Below, in pieces: positions 17,068 to 27,220 of a stretch of DNA of 64,000 bases. This DNA is from Sphaerobacteraceae bacterium (lineage in GTDB: Bacteria; Chloroflexota; Chloroflexia; Thermomicrobiales; Thermomicrobiaceae): NCBI GenBank assembly GCA_007695115.1, contig REEK01000170.1, forward strand, positions 93,229-157,228, in the 5' to 3' direction. Numbering within the stretch: position 1 is the first letter of the stretch; each line of letters begins with the position of its first letter. The translations under genes were made by a program, and so were the position numbers. A model generated the notes under the pieces. It was not told where the DNA came from and made no database searches. It saw only the letters and a list, made by a program, of their open reading frames with translations.

Positions 17068-18711
17068 CTACTCCGCCCCGATCTCCCGGGCGACCTTCAC
17101 CACAGCATCAATCGGGACATCCTGACGCACCGTGACAGAACCAGGAGCCACCGGAAGAATCCAGGTCAGGCGGTTGTGGATCGCCTTCTTGTCCCGCGCC
17201 ATTCGCTCCAGCACAACATCCAGGTCACCGTCGAATTTCTGAGGAATACCTGCTCCATCTAGCAGATTATCCTGTCGGTCGACCAGATCCTGATCACACA
17301 TCCCGAGATGTTTGCTCAACCGTGCAGCGGCACGAAGGCCCAGCCCGACCGCTTCACCGTGGATATACCGGTACTCGGCCGCCTCCATGGCATGACCCAT
17401 CGTGTGGCCGAGATTCAGCAACCAGCGATGACCGGATTCTCGCTCATCCTGCCGGACGACTTCAGCTTTAATGTTGATGTTCCAGGCGACCACATCCGCG
17501 AGGGTTTCCGCCGAAATCCGGCATGGATTGCCACCAAGACCTTCCAGCGCTTCAAGCAATCCGGCCGAAGGCGCACCGGTTGCGCTGCGTTCGATCATGC
17601 CGTGTTTGATCACTTCGGCCCAGCCCGCACACAATTCACGCTGCGGCAACGTCTCCAATAGGTTAGTGTCTGCGATCACAAGTTGAGGCTGGTAGAACGC
17701 GCCGATCAGGTTCTTGCCCAACTCGTGATTCACGCCGGTCTTGCCGCCGACGCTGCTATCCACCATCGCCAGGAGACTGGTCGGAATCTGAACCAGGTTG
17801 ATACCACGGAGAACGATCGAGGCGGCAAACCCGGCGAGATCGCCGACGACCCCACCGCCGAGGGCAACCAGAATGTCCCGTCGATTCACCCGACCACGAA
17901 TCATCCAGTCGAGAAGCTCTTCAACGGACCTCAGCGACTTCGATACCTCTCCCGGATCAACGGCGTACACCTCGGTGGTGAAACCTTCGTCCTGCAGCTG
18001 TCGACGCATGGGACTGGCCCAGTGTTGCTGGATATTGTTATCGGTAACCAGCCAGATCCGCTGCGCCTCTGGCCAGCGACTCCGAATCAACTGGGCCGCA
18101 AACTTGCTGATTCCGGCACCTGCGTAGATATCAGAACGCCCTGCAGGCACCTCGATTGATGTCACCGGAACCAGTCCGGTCTCAGACACGCGACGGACCG
18201 AACGGACGATCTCTCGCACGATCTGGTCTGGCGTCTTCCTGTCGGTCTCGATTTCGATATCGGCCCGGTCGTAGAGCGGTTTGCGCCGACTCCACAGTTC
18301 GGTGAGGCGCTGTTCCGGGTCGTCACCCTGAAGCAGTGGGCGAACATCTTCCGGATCGCCCTGTTCGGCTGATTGCAATCGGTTGACGATCTCTTCGGTA
18401 GATGCCCGGAGATGGATGATGACCGCCCCTGGACGCATACAGGCCCAGTTCGCTTCATCGAGAACCGCGCCACCTCCGGTGGCAACGACGACCTCTTCAC
18501 GCAGGCAAGCAGACTTGATAACGTCCCTCTCCACCGAGCGAAACGTCGATTCTCCGAACTCGCGGAAAACGTCCGGGATAGGCATGTTGAATCGCTGGGT
18601 GATCTCCTGATCGGTATCAACCCATGAATAGCCAATCTCGCGAGCGACCAGCGGGGCAAGGCTCGACTTTCCGGTACCGCTCAGACCAATCAGGATGACT
18701 CGTTTCACCAC
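17068..18711 (-). CDS. aroKB: Bifunctional shikimate kinase / 3-dehydroquinate synthase fusion
   Basis: The 547-residue protein fuses two shikimate-pathway enzymes. Residues 1-170 are shikimate kinase: P-loop GLSGTGKS at 9-16, the shikimate-binding DTDQEI, the Arg in FGESTFRSVER, and ATGGGAVL. Residues from about 185 on are dehydroquinate synthase: ALGGGVVGDLAGFAAS with the NAD loop, QIPTSLLAMVDSSVGGKTGVN, the zinc ligands in AEVIKHG, and LNLGHTMGHAME. These are steps 5 and 2 of chorismate synthesis, so the fusion is not of consecutive steps. The start is a GTG at 18711, with a second GTG directly after it; the ribosome-binding site is weak. It is divergent from a response-regulator gene. Confidence 0.95.
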   Translation of the reverse strand: MVKRVILIGLSGTGKSSLAPLVAREIGYSWVDTDQEITQRFNMPIPDVFREFGESTFRSVERDVIKSACLREEVVVATGGGAVLDEANWACMRPGAVIIHLRASTEEIVNRLQSAEQGDPEDVRPLLQGDDPEQRLTELWSRRKPLYDRADIEIETDRKTPDQIVREIVRSVRRVSETGLVPVTSIEVPAGRSDIYAGAGISKFAAQLIRSRWPEAQRIWLVTDNNIQQHWASPMRRQLQDEGFTTEVYAVDPGEVSKSLRSVEELLDWMIRGRVNRRDILVALGGGVVGDLAGFAASIVLRGINLVQIPTSLLAMVDSSVGGKTGVNHELGKNLIGAFYQPQLVIADTNLLETLPQRELCAGWAEVIKHGMIERSATGAPSAGLLEALEGLGGNPCRISAETLADVVAWNINIKAEVVRQDERESGHRWLLNLGHTMGHAMEAAEYRYIHGEAVGLGLRAAARLSKHLGMCDQDLVDRQDNLLDGAGIPQKFDGDLDVVLERMARDKKAIHNRLTWILPVAPGSVTVRQDVPIDAVVKVAREIGAE

Positions 18712-18908
18712 AATTCTCGATTCTGTTTCCCAAGGGTTCCAAATTCGTCCGATTTCCTCTAGCCTAGCATGAGACCCACGAAATCGCTGTGTTCAAAGCG
18801 TTACAAGACTATTTCACTCCGGTTGTTATACTATCGGCGTCCGTTTCATCAACAAGGACGCCGAAGCTACGCGATTTAGACCAACGCATCGAGGGAAGCA
18901 ACTCAATC

Positions 18909-20303
<1,395 letters not shown>

Positions 20304-20306
20304 TCA

Positions 20307-20329
20307 TGGCCGGGCATTTGACCCGGCCA
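20307..20329. terminator. Hairpin between convergent response regulator and DUF697 genes
   Basis: A perfect 8-bp stem (TGGCCGGG / CCCGGCCA) with a 7-nt loop lies just after the response-regulator stop codon, with only modest T-richness on its 3' side. It probably serves as a terminator for one or both convergent genes. Confidence 0.55.
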
Positions 20330-20352
20330 CGCTTCATATCTTCACCAAATCA

Positions 20353-21288
20353 CTATTTCGAGACTGAAACCCCAGTGGCGGGGCGGCCACCGGAGAGCGA
20401 CGCCTCCTCTGGCGGGACTCCCTCTCGTTCCGCACGTGTCAGCACGGATACCCCACGCTCGTAGAGGCGCTGCATGTCTTCCGCGCCGATTTCATAACCA
20501 CACTCGTAGTAGGCGCGCGCTGCCTGTCCGATCGCATAGGTACCGGCATAGGCAATGGCCACTTTCGGCACTGCGCCCAGGGCAACTGGCAACACGGCCG
20601 CCGCCTGGCGAGCGGTGGTTCTCCACAGAAAACCTGCCCCCACCACGGGCAGCAGCTCAGAGTAGATTCGCCATCGATCGTCCAGATCACGATCATAGAT
20701 TGCGGCGAGACGATACATCATCATGAGCTGGTTCTTCGTAAGAACCACCAGATCTGCGCCAGCTGCGAACAGGGTTCCAACCAGGGGAACCATCGCCGGG
20801 ATATTTGATAGTGCCGCGAATTGGGCGTTGACTCGGGAAGTATCGGCCACGATCTCGGTCGTTGCCGCCGAACGCATCGGCTCAATATAGCGACCAAACG
20901 CAACTGAACGATCCCTGCACACATCACAGATAACTCGCTGGATCCTTGAGGCGTCTGGCGTTTCGCTCTCTGCCGAAACGTCAACCTCGATCAGGCGCAT
21001 TTCTTCATCGGCCCGGCGAAATCGATTCACCCAGTCCCGGGTCAGGGCAGGTTCCAGTTCACCAATCGAGATAATCGCATCGTAGGCCAGCGGGTCGACC
21101 GTGGTGTCCGAGTTGTCCATCAGTTCAACGAACGGGTGAGCATCATCACCAAAAATGGCGCGCAGCCATTCATTCCCGTCAGCCGGATCCCGGGCAACAA
21201 CGAGAAACCTTGGCGGGATCATCGCCTCGTGTCGAATCTCCGAGAAACTCAGCTCTCGAACGATTCCAAAAAAATCACTCATCTTCAT
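20353..21288 (-). CDS. DUF697-family membrane-associated protein
   Basis: The 311-residue protein has an N-terminal alpha/beta part (about 1-130) and a C-terminal region with several hydrophobic stretches: NIPAMVPLVGTLFAAGADLVVL, the AAVLPVALGAVPKVAIAY segment and GTYAIGQAARAYY. The pattern NIPAMVPLVGTLF followed by AADLVVLTKNQLMM-like sequence matches the DUF697 family, which in some proteins is joined to a GTPase. No P-loop is visible in the N-terminal part here, so this copy lacks a recognisable GTPase. Its function is unknown. It lies downstream of moeA on the same strand after a 149-nt gap with nothing recognisable. Confidence 0.7.
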   Translation of the reverse strand: MKMSDFFGIVRELSFSEIRHEAMIPPRFLVVARDPADGNEWLRAIFGDDAHPFVELMDNSDTTVDPLAYDAIISIGELEPALTRDWVNRFRRADEEMRLIEVDVSAESETPDASRIQRVICDVCRDRSVAFGRYIEPMRSAATTEIVADTSRVNAQFAALSNIPAMVPLVGTLFAAGADLVVLTKNQLMMMYRLAAIYDRDLDDRWRIYSELLPVVGAGFLWRTTARQAAAVLPVALGAVPKVAIAYAGTYAIGQAARAYYECGYEIGAEDMQRLYERGVSVLTRAEREGVPPEEASLSGGRPATGVSVSK

Positions 21289-21437
21289 AGTCGGATCTCA
21301 ATCCTTCCGGTGCCGGGACTGGGCATGTCGAGCTGGTTGCGCGAGTGACCGGCAAGCAATTAGTCGTCGGTCAATCCAGCGCAAGACACGCGCCAGTCTC
21401 AGAGAGGGGCTTCACGCATTCGCCTGTTGCACTCGGA

Positions 21438-22739
21438 CTAAGAGAGCGGAATAACGTCAACAATCATCCCGGCATGAGCCTGGTCGATCGATTCCGGCAA
21501 CACGAACAGGCAGTTGGCGCGGGTGATGGATGTCAATACGCCAGACCCCTGCGTGGGAACGGCCTGAACAACGAGCTCGCCAGCCTCATCGCGGAACACA
21601 CCGCGCACGAAATGGCGCCGGTTTCCTCGATTTTCGTGATCGTGGAGGAGTCGAGCTCGCTTTGTCTCGACGGGATGGTAGGTCAATCCCCGGAGCTTGT
21701 GAATCGCTGGTACCGCGAACTGCAGGAAAGCCACGAATGCGGCGACTGGATTGCCGGGGAGCCCGATCAGGGGCGTATTGCCGAGATGACCAAAGGCCAT
21801 CGGTTTACCGGGCTTGATACGAACCTGCCAGAGATCGATGTGGCCGTCGGTGTTGAGGACGTCTTTGACCACATCATAGTCGCCGATAGAGACGCCACCT
21901 GAGGTGATGATCAGGTCATAATCTGCCGCAGCAGCCAGACGATTGCGGATATCCTCCGCCGTATCCCGGGCAATCCCGATCACCTCTGGGACTCCGCCAG
22001 CTTCACGCACCAGTCCGGCGATCAGTGGATTGTTGCTGTTGCGAATCTGGCCCGGTGAGATCGGGTCTCCCGGCTCGGCGACCTCATCGCCTGTCGCCAG
22101 AATAGCGACTCTCGGGCGAGGGGTCGCATTGACCTTCGGGAGATTCACTGCGGCAAGTACACCGGCAAGGGCGGGAGAGATGATGTCACCCCCATGGCCG
22201 ACGATCTGTCCCGGCTGGATATCTTCACCAGCTTCCCGAACGTTGGCACCTGCGCCTGGATCCTTGAAGATTTTCACGGTAAGGCTGCCGGGCACGTTGT
22301 CGTCAGGAACACCGGGATCGTTGGTTTCTTCGAAACGGACCACTGTATCGGCGCCATCAGGCATGACGGCACCGGTCATGATGCGAATCGCCTGGCGGGG
22401 TTCGACCACGCGATCAGGCACTGCTCCTGCGGGCAAGTTGGCGATTACGTCCAGTTCGACCGGGGAATCCCAGCTGGCTTCAGCCAGATCAGCGGCACGT
22501 ACAGCGTAGCCGTCCATCGCGGAATTGCGAAATGGCGGCACGGGATCACTGGCAACCACGTCTTGAGCGAGGACGAGCCCATGGCAATCATTGATCGCCA
22601 CGGGCCCGGGAGCAATTGCCTTAATGCTCGACACGATCTGCTCGCGTGCCTCATCGACTGAGAGCATCGCATCGAGATTCTGCCATGGGCGGTATTCACC
22701 CGCTGGCGTGCTGTCGCGTCCGGCTCGATCGTCGGACAT
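21438..22739 (-). CDS. moeA: Molybdopterin molybdenumtransferase MoeA
   Basis: The 433-residue protein inserts molybdenum into adenylylated molybdopterin in the cytosol. Recognisable segments are FRNSAMDGYAVRA, RIMTGAVMPDGADTVVR, REAGEDIQPG, the central MPT-binding ATGDEV, IITSGGVSIGDYD, KPGKPMAFG and GLPGNPVA. The domain IV beta-barrel is at the C-terminus. No other moa, mob or moe gene, nor any molybdoenzyme, is in the window. It is 18 nt downstream of mdh on the same strand, so the two are probably co-transcribed although not functionally linked. Confidence 0.95.
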   Translation of the reverse strand: MSDDRAGRDSTPAGEYRPWQNLDAMLSVDEAREQIVSSIKAIAPGPVAINDCHGLVLAQDVVASDPVPPFRNSAMDGYAVRAADLAEASWDSPVELDVIANLPAGAVPDRVVEPRQAIRIMTGAVMPDGADTVVRFEETNDPGVPDDNVPGSLTVKIFKDPGAGANVREAGEDIQPGQIVGHGGDIISPALAGVLAAVNLPKVNATPRPRVAILATGDEVAEPGDPISPGQIRNSNNPLIAGLVREAGGVPEVIGIARDTAEDIRNRLAAAADYDLIITSGGVSIGDYDVVKDVLNTDGHIDLWQVRIKPGKPMAFGHLGNTPLIGLPGNPVAAFVAFLQFAVPAIHKLRGLTYHPVETKRARLLHDHENRGNRRHFVRGVFRDEAGELVVQAVPTQGSGVLTSITRANCLFVLPESIDQAHAGMIVDVIPLS

Positions 22740-22757
22740 TCGCGTCAGCCATCCTGT

Positions 22758-23684
22758 CTAGAGGTTTGCCATCGCGTCCACGAGCTCGCGGACGGCATCA
22801 GCTGAGTGGTTGAGCGCCTTGCGTTCATCGTCCGACAGCTCGATCTCGATAATCTCCTTGACGCCACCAGCGCCGATTTTGATCGGCACACCGACGTAAA
22901 GGTCGTTGATCCCATACTCACCAGTCAGGAAGGTGCTGCACGGGAGAATCCGGTTCTGATCCAGCAAGACGGCCTCGACCATCTCGACGGTGGATGCCGC
23001 CGGCGCATAGTAGGCGCTGGTACCGAGCAAACGAACGATCTCGCCACCACCATCGCGGGTGCGGTCGACGATCTCCTCGATTCGCTCCGCGGAGATCCAC
23101 TTGGTGATCGGAATCCCGGCCACGGTTGAATAGCGCGGCAGCGGAACCATAGTGTCACCGTGTCCGCCAAGCACGAATGCGTTGACATCTTTTGGCGAGA
23201 CATCGAGCTCCATCGCGATGAAGGCGCGGAATCGGGCCGAGTCCAGAACACCGGCCTGTCCCAGCACACGCTCGGACGGGAATCCGCTCTTCTCGAGTGC
23301 GGCATGGCACATGGCATCGAGCGGGTTCGTTACCACAATGATCACGGCGTCCGGAGAATGCTTCACCGCTTCTTCGGTCACGCTATGCACAATGTTCTTG
23401 TTGATCCGCAGCAGATCATCTCGGCTCATACCTGGCTTGCGAGGCGAGCCCGACGTGATAACGACTACGTCCGAACCGGCCGTGGCGGCATAATCGTTGG
23501 CACCGACCATCTTAATGTCGTAGCCGACTACTGGCCCGGCCTGGGCCAGGTCCAGCGCCTTGCCCTGGGGCATGTCTTCAACAATATCGACGAGCACGAC
23601 ATCGGCGATGTTCTTCGCCGCCAGATACTGAGCGGTCGTTGCGCCAACCATTCCCGCGCCTACGACGGTCACTTTCGATCGCAT
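22758..23684 (-). CDS. mdh: Malate dehydrogenase (LDH-like family)
   Basis: The 308-residue NAD enzyme interconverts malate and oxaloacetate in the TCA cycle. It has the N-terminal [13 protein letters not shown] dinucleotide loop and the [11 protein letters not shown] substrate loop with Arg at the position that separates malate from lactate dehydrogenases. It also has VVTNPLD and the catalytic GGHGDTMVP His. The ATG at 23684 with GGGAG 5 nt upstream is preferred to the in-frame ATG at 23696. An extended -10 (TGCTATTAT) lies about 110 nt upstream. It leads the mdh-moeA group and is divergent from the tRNA operon. Confidence 0.95.
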   Translation of the reverse strand: MRSKVTVVGAGMVGATTAQYLAAKNIADVVLVDIVEDMPQGKALDLAQAGPVVGYDIKMVGANDYAATAGSDVVVITSGSPRKPGMSRDDLLRINKNIVHSVTEEAVKHSPDAVIIVVTNPLDAMCHAALEKSGFPSERVLGQAGVLDSARFRAFIAMELDVSPKDVNAFVLGGHGDTMVPLPRYSTVAGIPITKWISAERIEEIVDRTRDGGGEIVRLLGTSAYYAPAASTVEMVEAVLLDQNRILPCSTFLTGEYGINDLYVGVPIKIGAGGVKEIIEIELSDDERKALNHSADAVRELVDAMANL

Positions 23685-23795
23685 ATTGACTCCCATCGAG
23701 AATCGAATCGAGCAGTTCTCACTCGGATTTCAGTGCATGTCCCGGGCCCCGGAACAATAGCTCCTGTGCGGCCGGGCTCAGTCTATCTGCCCGCG

Positions 23796-23804
23796 ATAAT
23801 AGCA
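23796..23804 (-). promoter_or_regulatory. Extended -10 element for mdh
   Basis: Minus-strand TGCTATTAT combines a TG dinucleotide with a -10 hexamer matching the consensus at five of six positions. There is no convincing -35. It lies in the divergent space between mdh and the tRNA operon. Confidence 0.4.
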
Positions 23805-23829
23805 CACGCTGGATGAGACGGGACGATGC

Positions 23830-23859
23830 TTGACACCGGGAGAAGCCCGCCGCTATAAT
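23830..23859 (+). promoter_or_regulatory. Sigma-70 promoter of the tRNA operon
   Basis: Exact consensus -35 TTGACA (23830-23835) and -10 TATAAT (23854-23859) are separated by 18 nt. The inferred transcription start near 23866 is about 22 nt before tRNA-Leu. This is the best consensus promoter in the window, as expected for stable RNA. Confidence 0.9.
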
Positions 23860-23887
23860 CAGCCCTGCTCGCACGGCGAGTAAGTAT

Positions 23888-23972
23888 GCCGAGGTGGCGG
23901 AATAGGCAGACGCGCTAGCTTGAGGGGCTAGTGCCCTTCACGGGCGTAAGGGTTCGAGTCCCTTCCTCGGCA
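23888..23972 (+). tRNA. tRNA-Leu (GAG)
   Basis: The acceptor stem GCCGAGG/CCTCGGC pairs fully. The anticodon stem CTAGC/GCTAG encloses the loop TTGAGGG, giving anticodon GAG. A long variable arm and the T-loop GGTTCGAGTCC mark a class II tRNA. CCA is not encoded. It is the first gene of a Leu-Val-Phe cluster. Confidence 0.95.
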
Positions 23973-23991
23973 CGAAAGACCGTTGCAGCAC

Positions 23992-24064
23992 GGGCGATTA
24001 GCTCAGCTGGAAGAGCGCCACGTTTACACCGTGGAAGTCAGAGGTTCGAGCCCTCTATCGCCCA
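23992..24064 (+). tRNA. tRNA-Val (TAC)
   Basis: The acceptor stem is GGGCGAT/ATCGCCC. The anticodon stem CCACG/CGTGG encloses TTTACAC, giving anticodon TAC, and the T-arm holds GGTTCGAGCC. CCA is not encoded. It is the second gene of the tRNA operon. Confidence 0.95.
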
Positions 24065-24110
24065 CGAAACGCGGCGCAACGGTCAAACCCGAATCGCCGC
24101 AAACGTAAAT

Positions 24111-24186
24111 GGCTGGATAGCTCAGTAGGTAGAGCACCGCACTGAAAATGCGGGTGTCCCCAGTTCGAATCTGGGTCCAGCCACCA
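24111..24186 (+). tRNA. tRNA-Phe (GAA), CCA encoded
   Basis: The acceptor stem is GGCTGGA/TCCAGCC. The anticodon stem CCGCA/TGCGG encloses CTGAAAA, giving anticodon GAA. The 3' CCA is present in the DNA. It is the third gene of the operon and a strong terminator follows. Confidence 0.95.
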
Positions 24187-24198
24187 GCAATCTCAACC

Positions 24199-24226
24199 GC
24201 CTGATCACATAGGATCAGGCTTTTTT
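24199..24226 (+). terminator. Intrinsic terminator of the tRNA operon
   Basis: GCCTGATC and GATCAGGC form an 8-bp stem around a 6-nt loop, followed directly by six T residues. It lies 12 nt after tRNA-Phe. Confidence 0.93.
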
Positions 24227-24263
24227 GTGCCCAGAACACCGAGATCTGAATAACATACGCAGA

Positions 24264-24289
24264 AAGCCGGGACACGAATGTCCCGGCTT
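24264..24289 (-). terminator. Hairpin downstream of ilvC
   Basis: A perfect 11-bp stem (AAGCCGGGACA / TGTCCCGGCTT) with the stable loop CGAA (TTCG on the minus strand) lies 32 nt past the ilvC stop codon. On the minus strand it runs into TTTCT. It is the likely ilvC terminator. Confidence 0.75.
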
Positions 24290-24320
24290 GTGTCGTCGGT
24301 CGAGAAGACTGGCTGAGCGA

Positions 24321-25781
24321 CTAATCGGTCACCGCAATGTCGATCGGCGGCCGGTACTTGGCGCAGGTGGCCAGTGCCTCGTGGATGTCACTGGTGAAGA
24401 AGTTCTCAATCAATTCTTCATCAGTGATTGGTCGCTGATCAAGGTCTGGCAGCGCCTCGTGCATCAACACGTGGTCAAACCGCGGGCCCCACTTCCGGGC
24501 GCCGAGCCGCGCAGTGGTCGAGCAGTTATCGACCATGTGGGCAACACCTTTGGCGTGCATATACGGGTTGAGTGAGTCCACAGCCTCGATGATCGACTCG
24601 TTGGCGATCTCCGAGTACGGATGGCCGTTCTTCTTCAACACATCGACCTGAGCCATCATTGTGGCGATATACACGCCAGCAGTGACCGGGTTGATCGGGA
24701 ACTCATCATCAGTGCGGGCGGCCCGAACCTTCTCGCCGACCTGCCACATCGCGCTGCCCTCGATCTTGCCCATCGGATGGGTTGTCAATCGATTGCTACT
24801 GAGAATGATGCTTCTGATTTCGTTGCCGGACTCCACCTCTTCGTAGATCTCGGTCAGTACCGCGTATGCCGGGCGATAGGCTGCTGAGTAGGCGTGTCGG
24901 AACTGCATCTTGCCGCGGTCATCCAGCTTTTCGTAAACCGCGGTGATTCCGTCCCGTGAGATCGTCTTGCTGATCGGTCCGGTGATCGCTTCGACCGAGT
25001 CCCGGAACGCTTCTTCAGGTGACGAGCCCTTGGCGATGAAGTAGCGATAGAGCGTTTCCACTACCCCGTGGACGGCCCCGAGAAGGATGCCGCGCTCGCC
25101 GAAGATGTCTGAGGTGTACTCCGACGTCAGCGTCGTCTCGAACGTGGCCGGTGAACCCAGGCCAACTGCCCAGCCGAGAGCGTAGTCGACTGCCTTGCCA
25201 TTGACATCCTGCTCGATCGCAACGCTGGCATTGATGCCGGAACCCTGCTCGTACAGACGTCGAACGGATCGTCCCATACCCTTCGGGCAGACACCGATGA
25301 CGTTGATGTTGTCCGGCAGCGATTCGCCTTGGGACTTCAGATGCCCAATCAGAAATCCGTGGGACAGACCCAGCGTCGAGCCTGGCTTCATCGCTTTGAA
25401 AATCTTGTCGTACAGCGCGGCCAGCGCAGCATCGGCGATAAGAAGCAACGTGAGGTCGGATGACTTGATCACGTCGAACATCTCACCCAGTGTGCCGTTC
25501 TCCCGGGTAAACCCGGCAGCTTCGGCAGACGGAATCGAGGTGGAGTTCTCGCGAAGTCCTACCACCACCTTGATGTCGGTGCCGGCCAGCGATTCGCGGA
25601 GGTTTTGCGCCTGAGCCGGCCCCTGAGCTGACCAGCCAATGACACCGATCTGCTTGATGCCGTCGAAGGCCTCTGGCAGTTTCGGCAGAAGTTCTCGTCC
25701 CCCACGGAGTACGTACTCCTGATTCTCACCGAGTTGAACTGGCTCCAGTTCGAACACTTTGGAGTTCTGAATCACGCCCAT
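24321..25781 (-). CDS. ilvC: Ketol-acid reductoisomerase, class II (long form)
   Basis: The 486-residue enzyme catalyses the isomerisation and NADPH-dependent reduction step of valine and isoleucine synthesis. It has the Rossmann motif VIGWSAQGPAQAQNL, SHGFLIG, and CPKGMGRSVRRLYEQG. A duplicated C-terminal knotted domain follows: GERGILLGAVHGVVE with the metal Asp/Glu context TSDIFGE, then a second helical repeat. About 490 residues and the duplicated domain define class II (E. coli/plant type); class I is about 340. The ATG at 25781 has AAAGGAA just upstream and is preferred to an ATG at 25799. No ilvB, ilvN or ilvD is near. It is divergent from the iron transporter; its likely promoter is at 25841-25868. 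Confidence 0.95.
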   Translation of the reverse strand: MGVIQNSKVFELEPVQLGENQEYVLRGGRELLPKLPEAFDGIKQIGVIGWSAQGPAQAQNLRESLAGTDIKVVVGLRENSTSIPSAEAAGFTRENGTLGEMFDVIKSSDLTLLLIADAALAALYDKIFKAMKPGSTLGLSHGFLIGHLKSQGESLPDNINVIGVCPKGMGRSVRRLYEQGSGINASVAIEQDVNGKAVDYALGWAVGLGSPATFETTLTSEYTSDIFGERGILLGAVHGVVETLYRYFIAKGSSPEEAFRDSVEAITGPISKTISRDGITAVYEKLDDRGKMQFRHAYSAAYRPAYAVLTEIYEEVESGNEIRSIILSSNRLTTHPMGKIEGSAMWQVGEKVRAARTDDEFPINPVTAGVYIATMMAQVDVLKKNGHPYSEIANESIIEAVDSLNPYMHAKGVAHMVDNCSTTARLGARKWGPRFDHVLMHEALPDLDQRPITDEELIENFFTSDIHEALATCAKYRPPIDIAVTD

Positions 25782-25840
25782 GTATTGTTCCTTTCCCATC
25801 CATCTACTCTCGAACCTGAACCGGCCCGATTGATCAATCT

Positions 25841-25868
25841 ATCATGCACGAAACGCCTCATACGTAAA
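25841..25868 (-). promoter_or_regulatory. Candidate ilvC promoter
   Basis: On the minus strand TTTACG (complement of 25863-25868) and CATGAT (complement of 25841-25846) are 16 nt apart, each matching the sigma-70 consensus at four of six positions. It starts about 18 bp from the divergent fbpA -35. Confidence 0.45.
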
Positions 25869-25885
25869 GCCCGTGTCGATACGCC

Positions 25886-25914
25886 TTGACACGGGGAAAA
25901 CCATCACGTATTCT
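25886..25914 (+). promoter_or_regulatory. Sigma-70 promoter of the iron-transporter operon
   Basis: Exact TTGACA (25886-25891) and TATTCT (25909-25914) are separated by 17 nt. Transcription should start near 25920, inside the inverted repeat that begins on the last base of the -10. A bound protein would therefore block initiation. Confidence 0.8.
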
Positions 25915-25940
25915 AATCCCGACCAATCAAGTCGGGATTA
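25914..25940. promoter_or_regulatory. 27-bp palindromic operator at the fbpA promoter
   Basis: TAATCCCGAC-N7-GTCGGGATTA is a perfect 10-bp inverted repeat with a 7-bp spacer. It overlaps the last -10 base and the predicted start site. The same element with the same spacing recurs at 28904-28930 before the ATPase gene. It does not resemble the classical Fur or DtxR boxes. The regulator is not in the window. The geometry suggests repression of iron uptake. Confidence 0.75.
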
Positions 25941-26056
25941 TGGATTGGCGCTGAATCGCAACGCCGGCCGGCGAGAACAGGCGAACAGCACACGGATCAA
26001 CCCTCACATGCCGGGAATCCGAATTGGGCTCCCTGGAAAGGCCAACGGAACTCTCC

Positions 26057-27220
26057 ATGAGAATCAACCCACGCTTCTCTCGACGCCGGTTGGTACGAAC
26101 GATGGCGGGCGGCGCTCTCGTGTTCGGTGCGATTCCGATTCTGGGTGCTTGCACCACCCAATCAAACCGCACGGACGATGACGCCGCCACCGAACCTGCA
26201 GCAGATGATAGCACGGATGACGCAGCAGTTGAGGAAGCAGACGATACAGAGGCGAGCGATGACACTGCCGCCGCTAACGGTGAGTCGATCGGCGGGCAGG
26301 TCACGGTCTACTCCGGCCGAGGGCAGGATCTGGTTCAACCGATTCTCGATCGCTTTTCCGAGCAGACCGGCATCGAGGTTCGAGTTCGCTACGGAGACAC
26401 GGCCGAGATGGCAGCCGCAATCCTTGAAGAGGGCTCGAACTCACCCGCAGACATCTACTACGGACAGGATGCCGGCGCACTTGGTGCGCTCGCCCTCAAC
26501 GGTATGACTCGCCAGATCCCGCAATCTTCGCTGGATCTCGTTGACTCACGTTTTCGCTCTCCGGACGGGCACTGGGTCGGTTCCAGCGGTCGGGCACGAA
26601 CGGTTATCTACGATACCGACCAGTTCGATGAAGGCGATCTGCCAGGGTCGATACTGGATTATGCCGATCCTCAGTGGGAGAATATGCTCGGCTGGGCGCC
26701 GACGAATGGCTCGTTCCAGGCCTGGGTAACCGCGCTCCGGATTCTCGAAGGTGAAGACGTCGCCCGCGAATGGCTCGAAGATATCCACGCACTGAATCCA
26801 CTGGTGTACGAGGGCAATACGCCGATCGTCACCGCAGCGATGGCAGGCGAGGTACCGGCGGGATTCGTGAACCACTACTATCTCTACCGCTTCCAGGCTG
26901 AAGAGGGTGGCGATGTCGGAGCCGAGAACTACTTCTTCCGGGATGGTGACATCGGCGGCCTGATAAACGTTGCAGGCATGGCGATTCTGGAACCGTCTCG
27001 AAACGTCGAGCAGGCAGAGATGCTCGTGGAGTTCATGCTCCAGGACGAAGCACAGGAATACTTTGCAACCGAAACGTTCGAGTACCCGCTGGCAGGTAAC
27101 ATTGACCCTGCAGCCGAGATTCCGGGTCTCGATGAACTGGAAACGCCGGATATCGACCTGTCGAACCTCGAAGATCTCGAGGGCACGCTCGCACTGCTTC
27201 AAGAGGTGGGACTGATCTAG
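26057..27220 (+). CDS. fbpA: Ferric-iron ABC transporter substrate-binding lipoprotein (FbpA/FutA-like)
   Basis: The 387-residue precursor starts with a twin-arginine-like SRRRLVR, a hydrophobic stretch and the lipobox ILGAC with Cys near residue 33, so it should be exported and lipid-anchored. A 45-residue acidic Asp/Glu/Thr/Ala linker follows, then the type II binding fold (VTVYSGRGQDLVQPIL, YYGQDAGALGAL). HYYLY carries the paired tyrosines that bind ferric iron in FbpA-type proteins. The ATG at 26057 is chosen over TTG at 26024 because the signal peptide starts there. The stop codon abuts the permease GTG. The promoter overlaps a palindromic operator. Iron is the most likely ligand, though related proteins carry other substrates. 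Confidence 0.88.
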   Translation: MRINPRFSRRRLVRTMAGGALVFGAIPILGACTTQSNRTDDDAATEPAADDSTDDAAVEEADDTEASDDTAAANGESIGGQVTVYSGRGQDLVQPILDRFSEQTGIEVRVRYGDTAEMAAAILEEGSNSPADIYYGQDAGALGALALNGMTRQIPQSSLDLVDSRFRSPDGHWVGSSGRARTVIYDTDQFDEGDLPGSILDYADPQWENMLGWAPTNGSFQAWVTALRILEGEDVAREWLEDIHALNPLVYEGNTPIVTAAMAGEVPAGFVNHYYLYRFQAEEGGDVGAENYFFRDGDIGGLINVAGMAILEPSRNVEQAEMLVEFMLQDEAQEYFATETFEYPLAGNIDPAAEIPGLDELETPDIDLSNLEDLEGTLALLQEVGLI

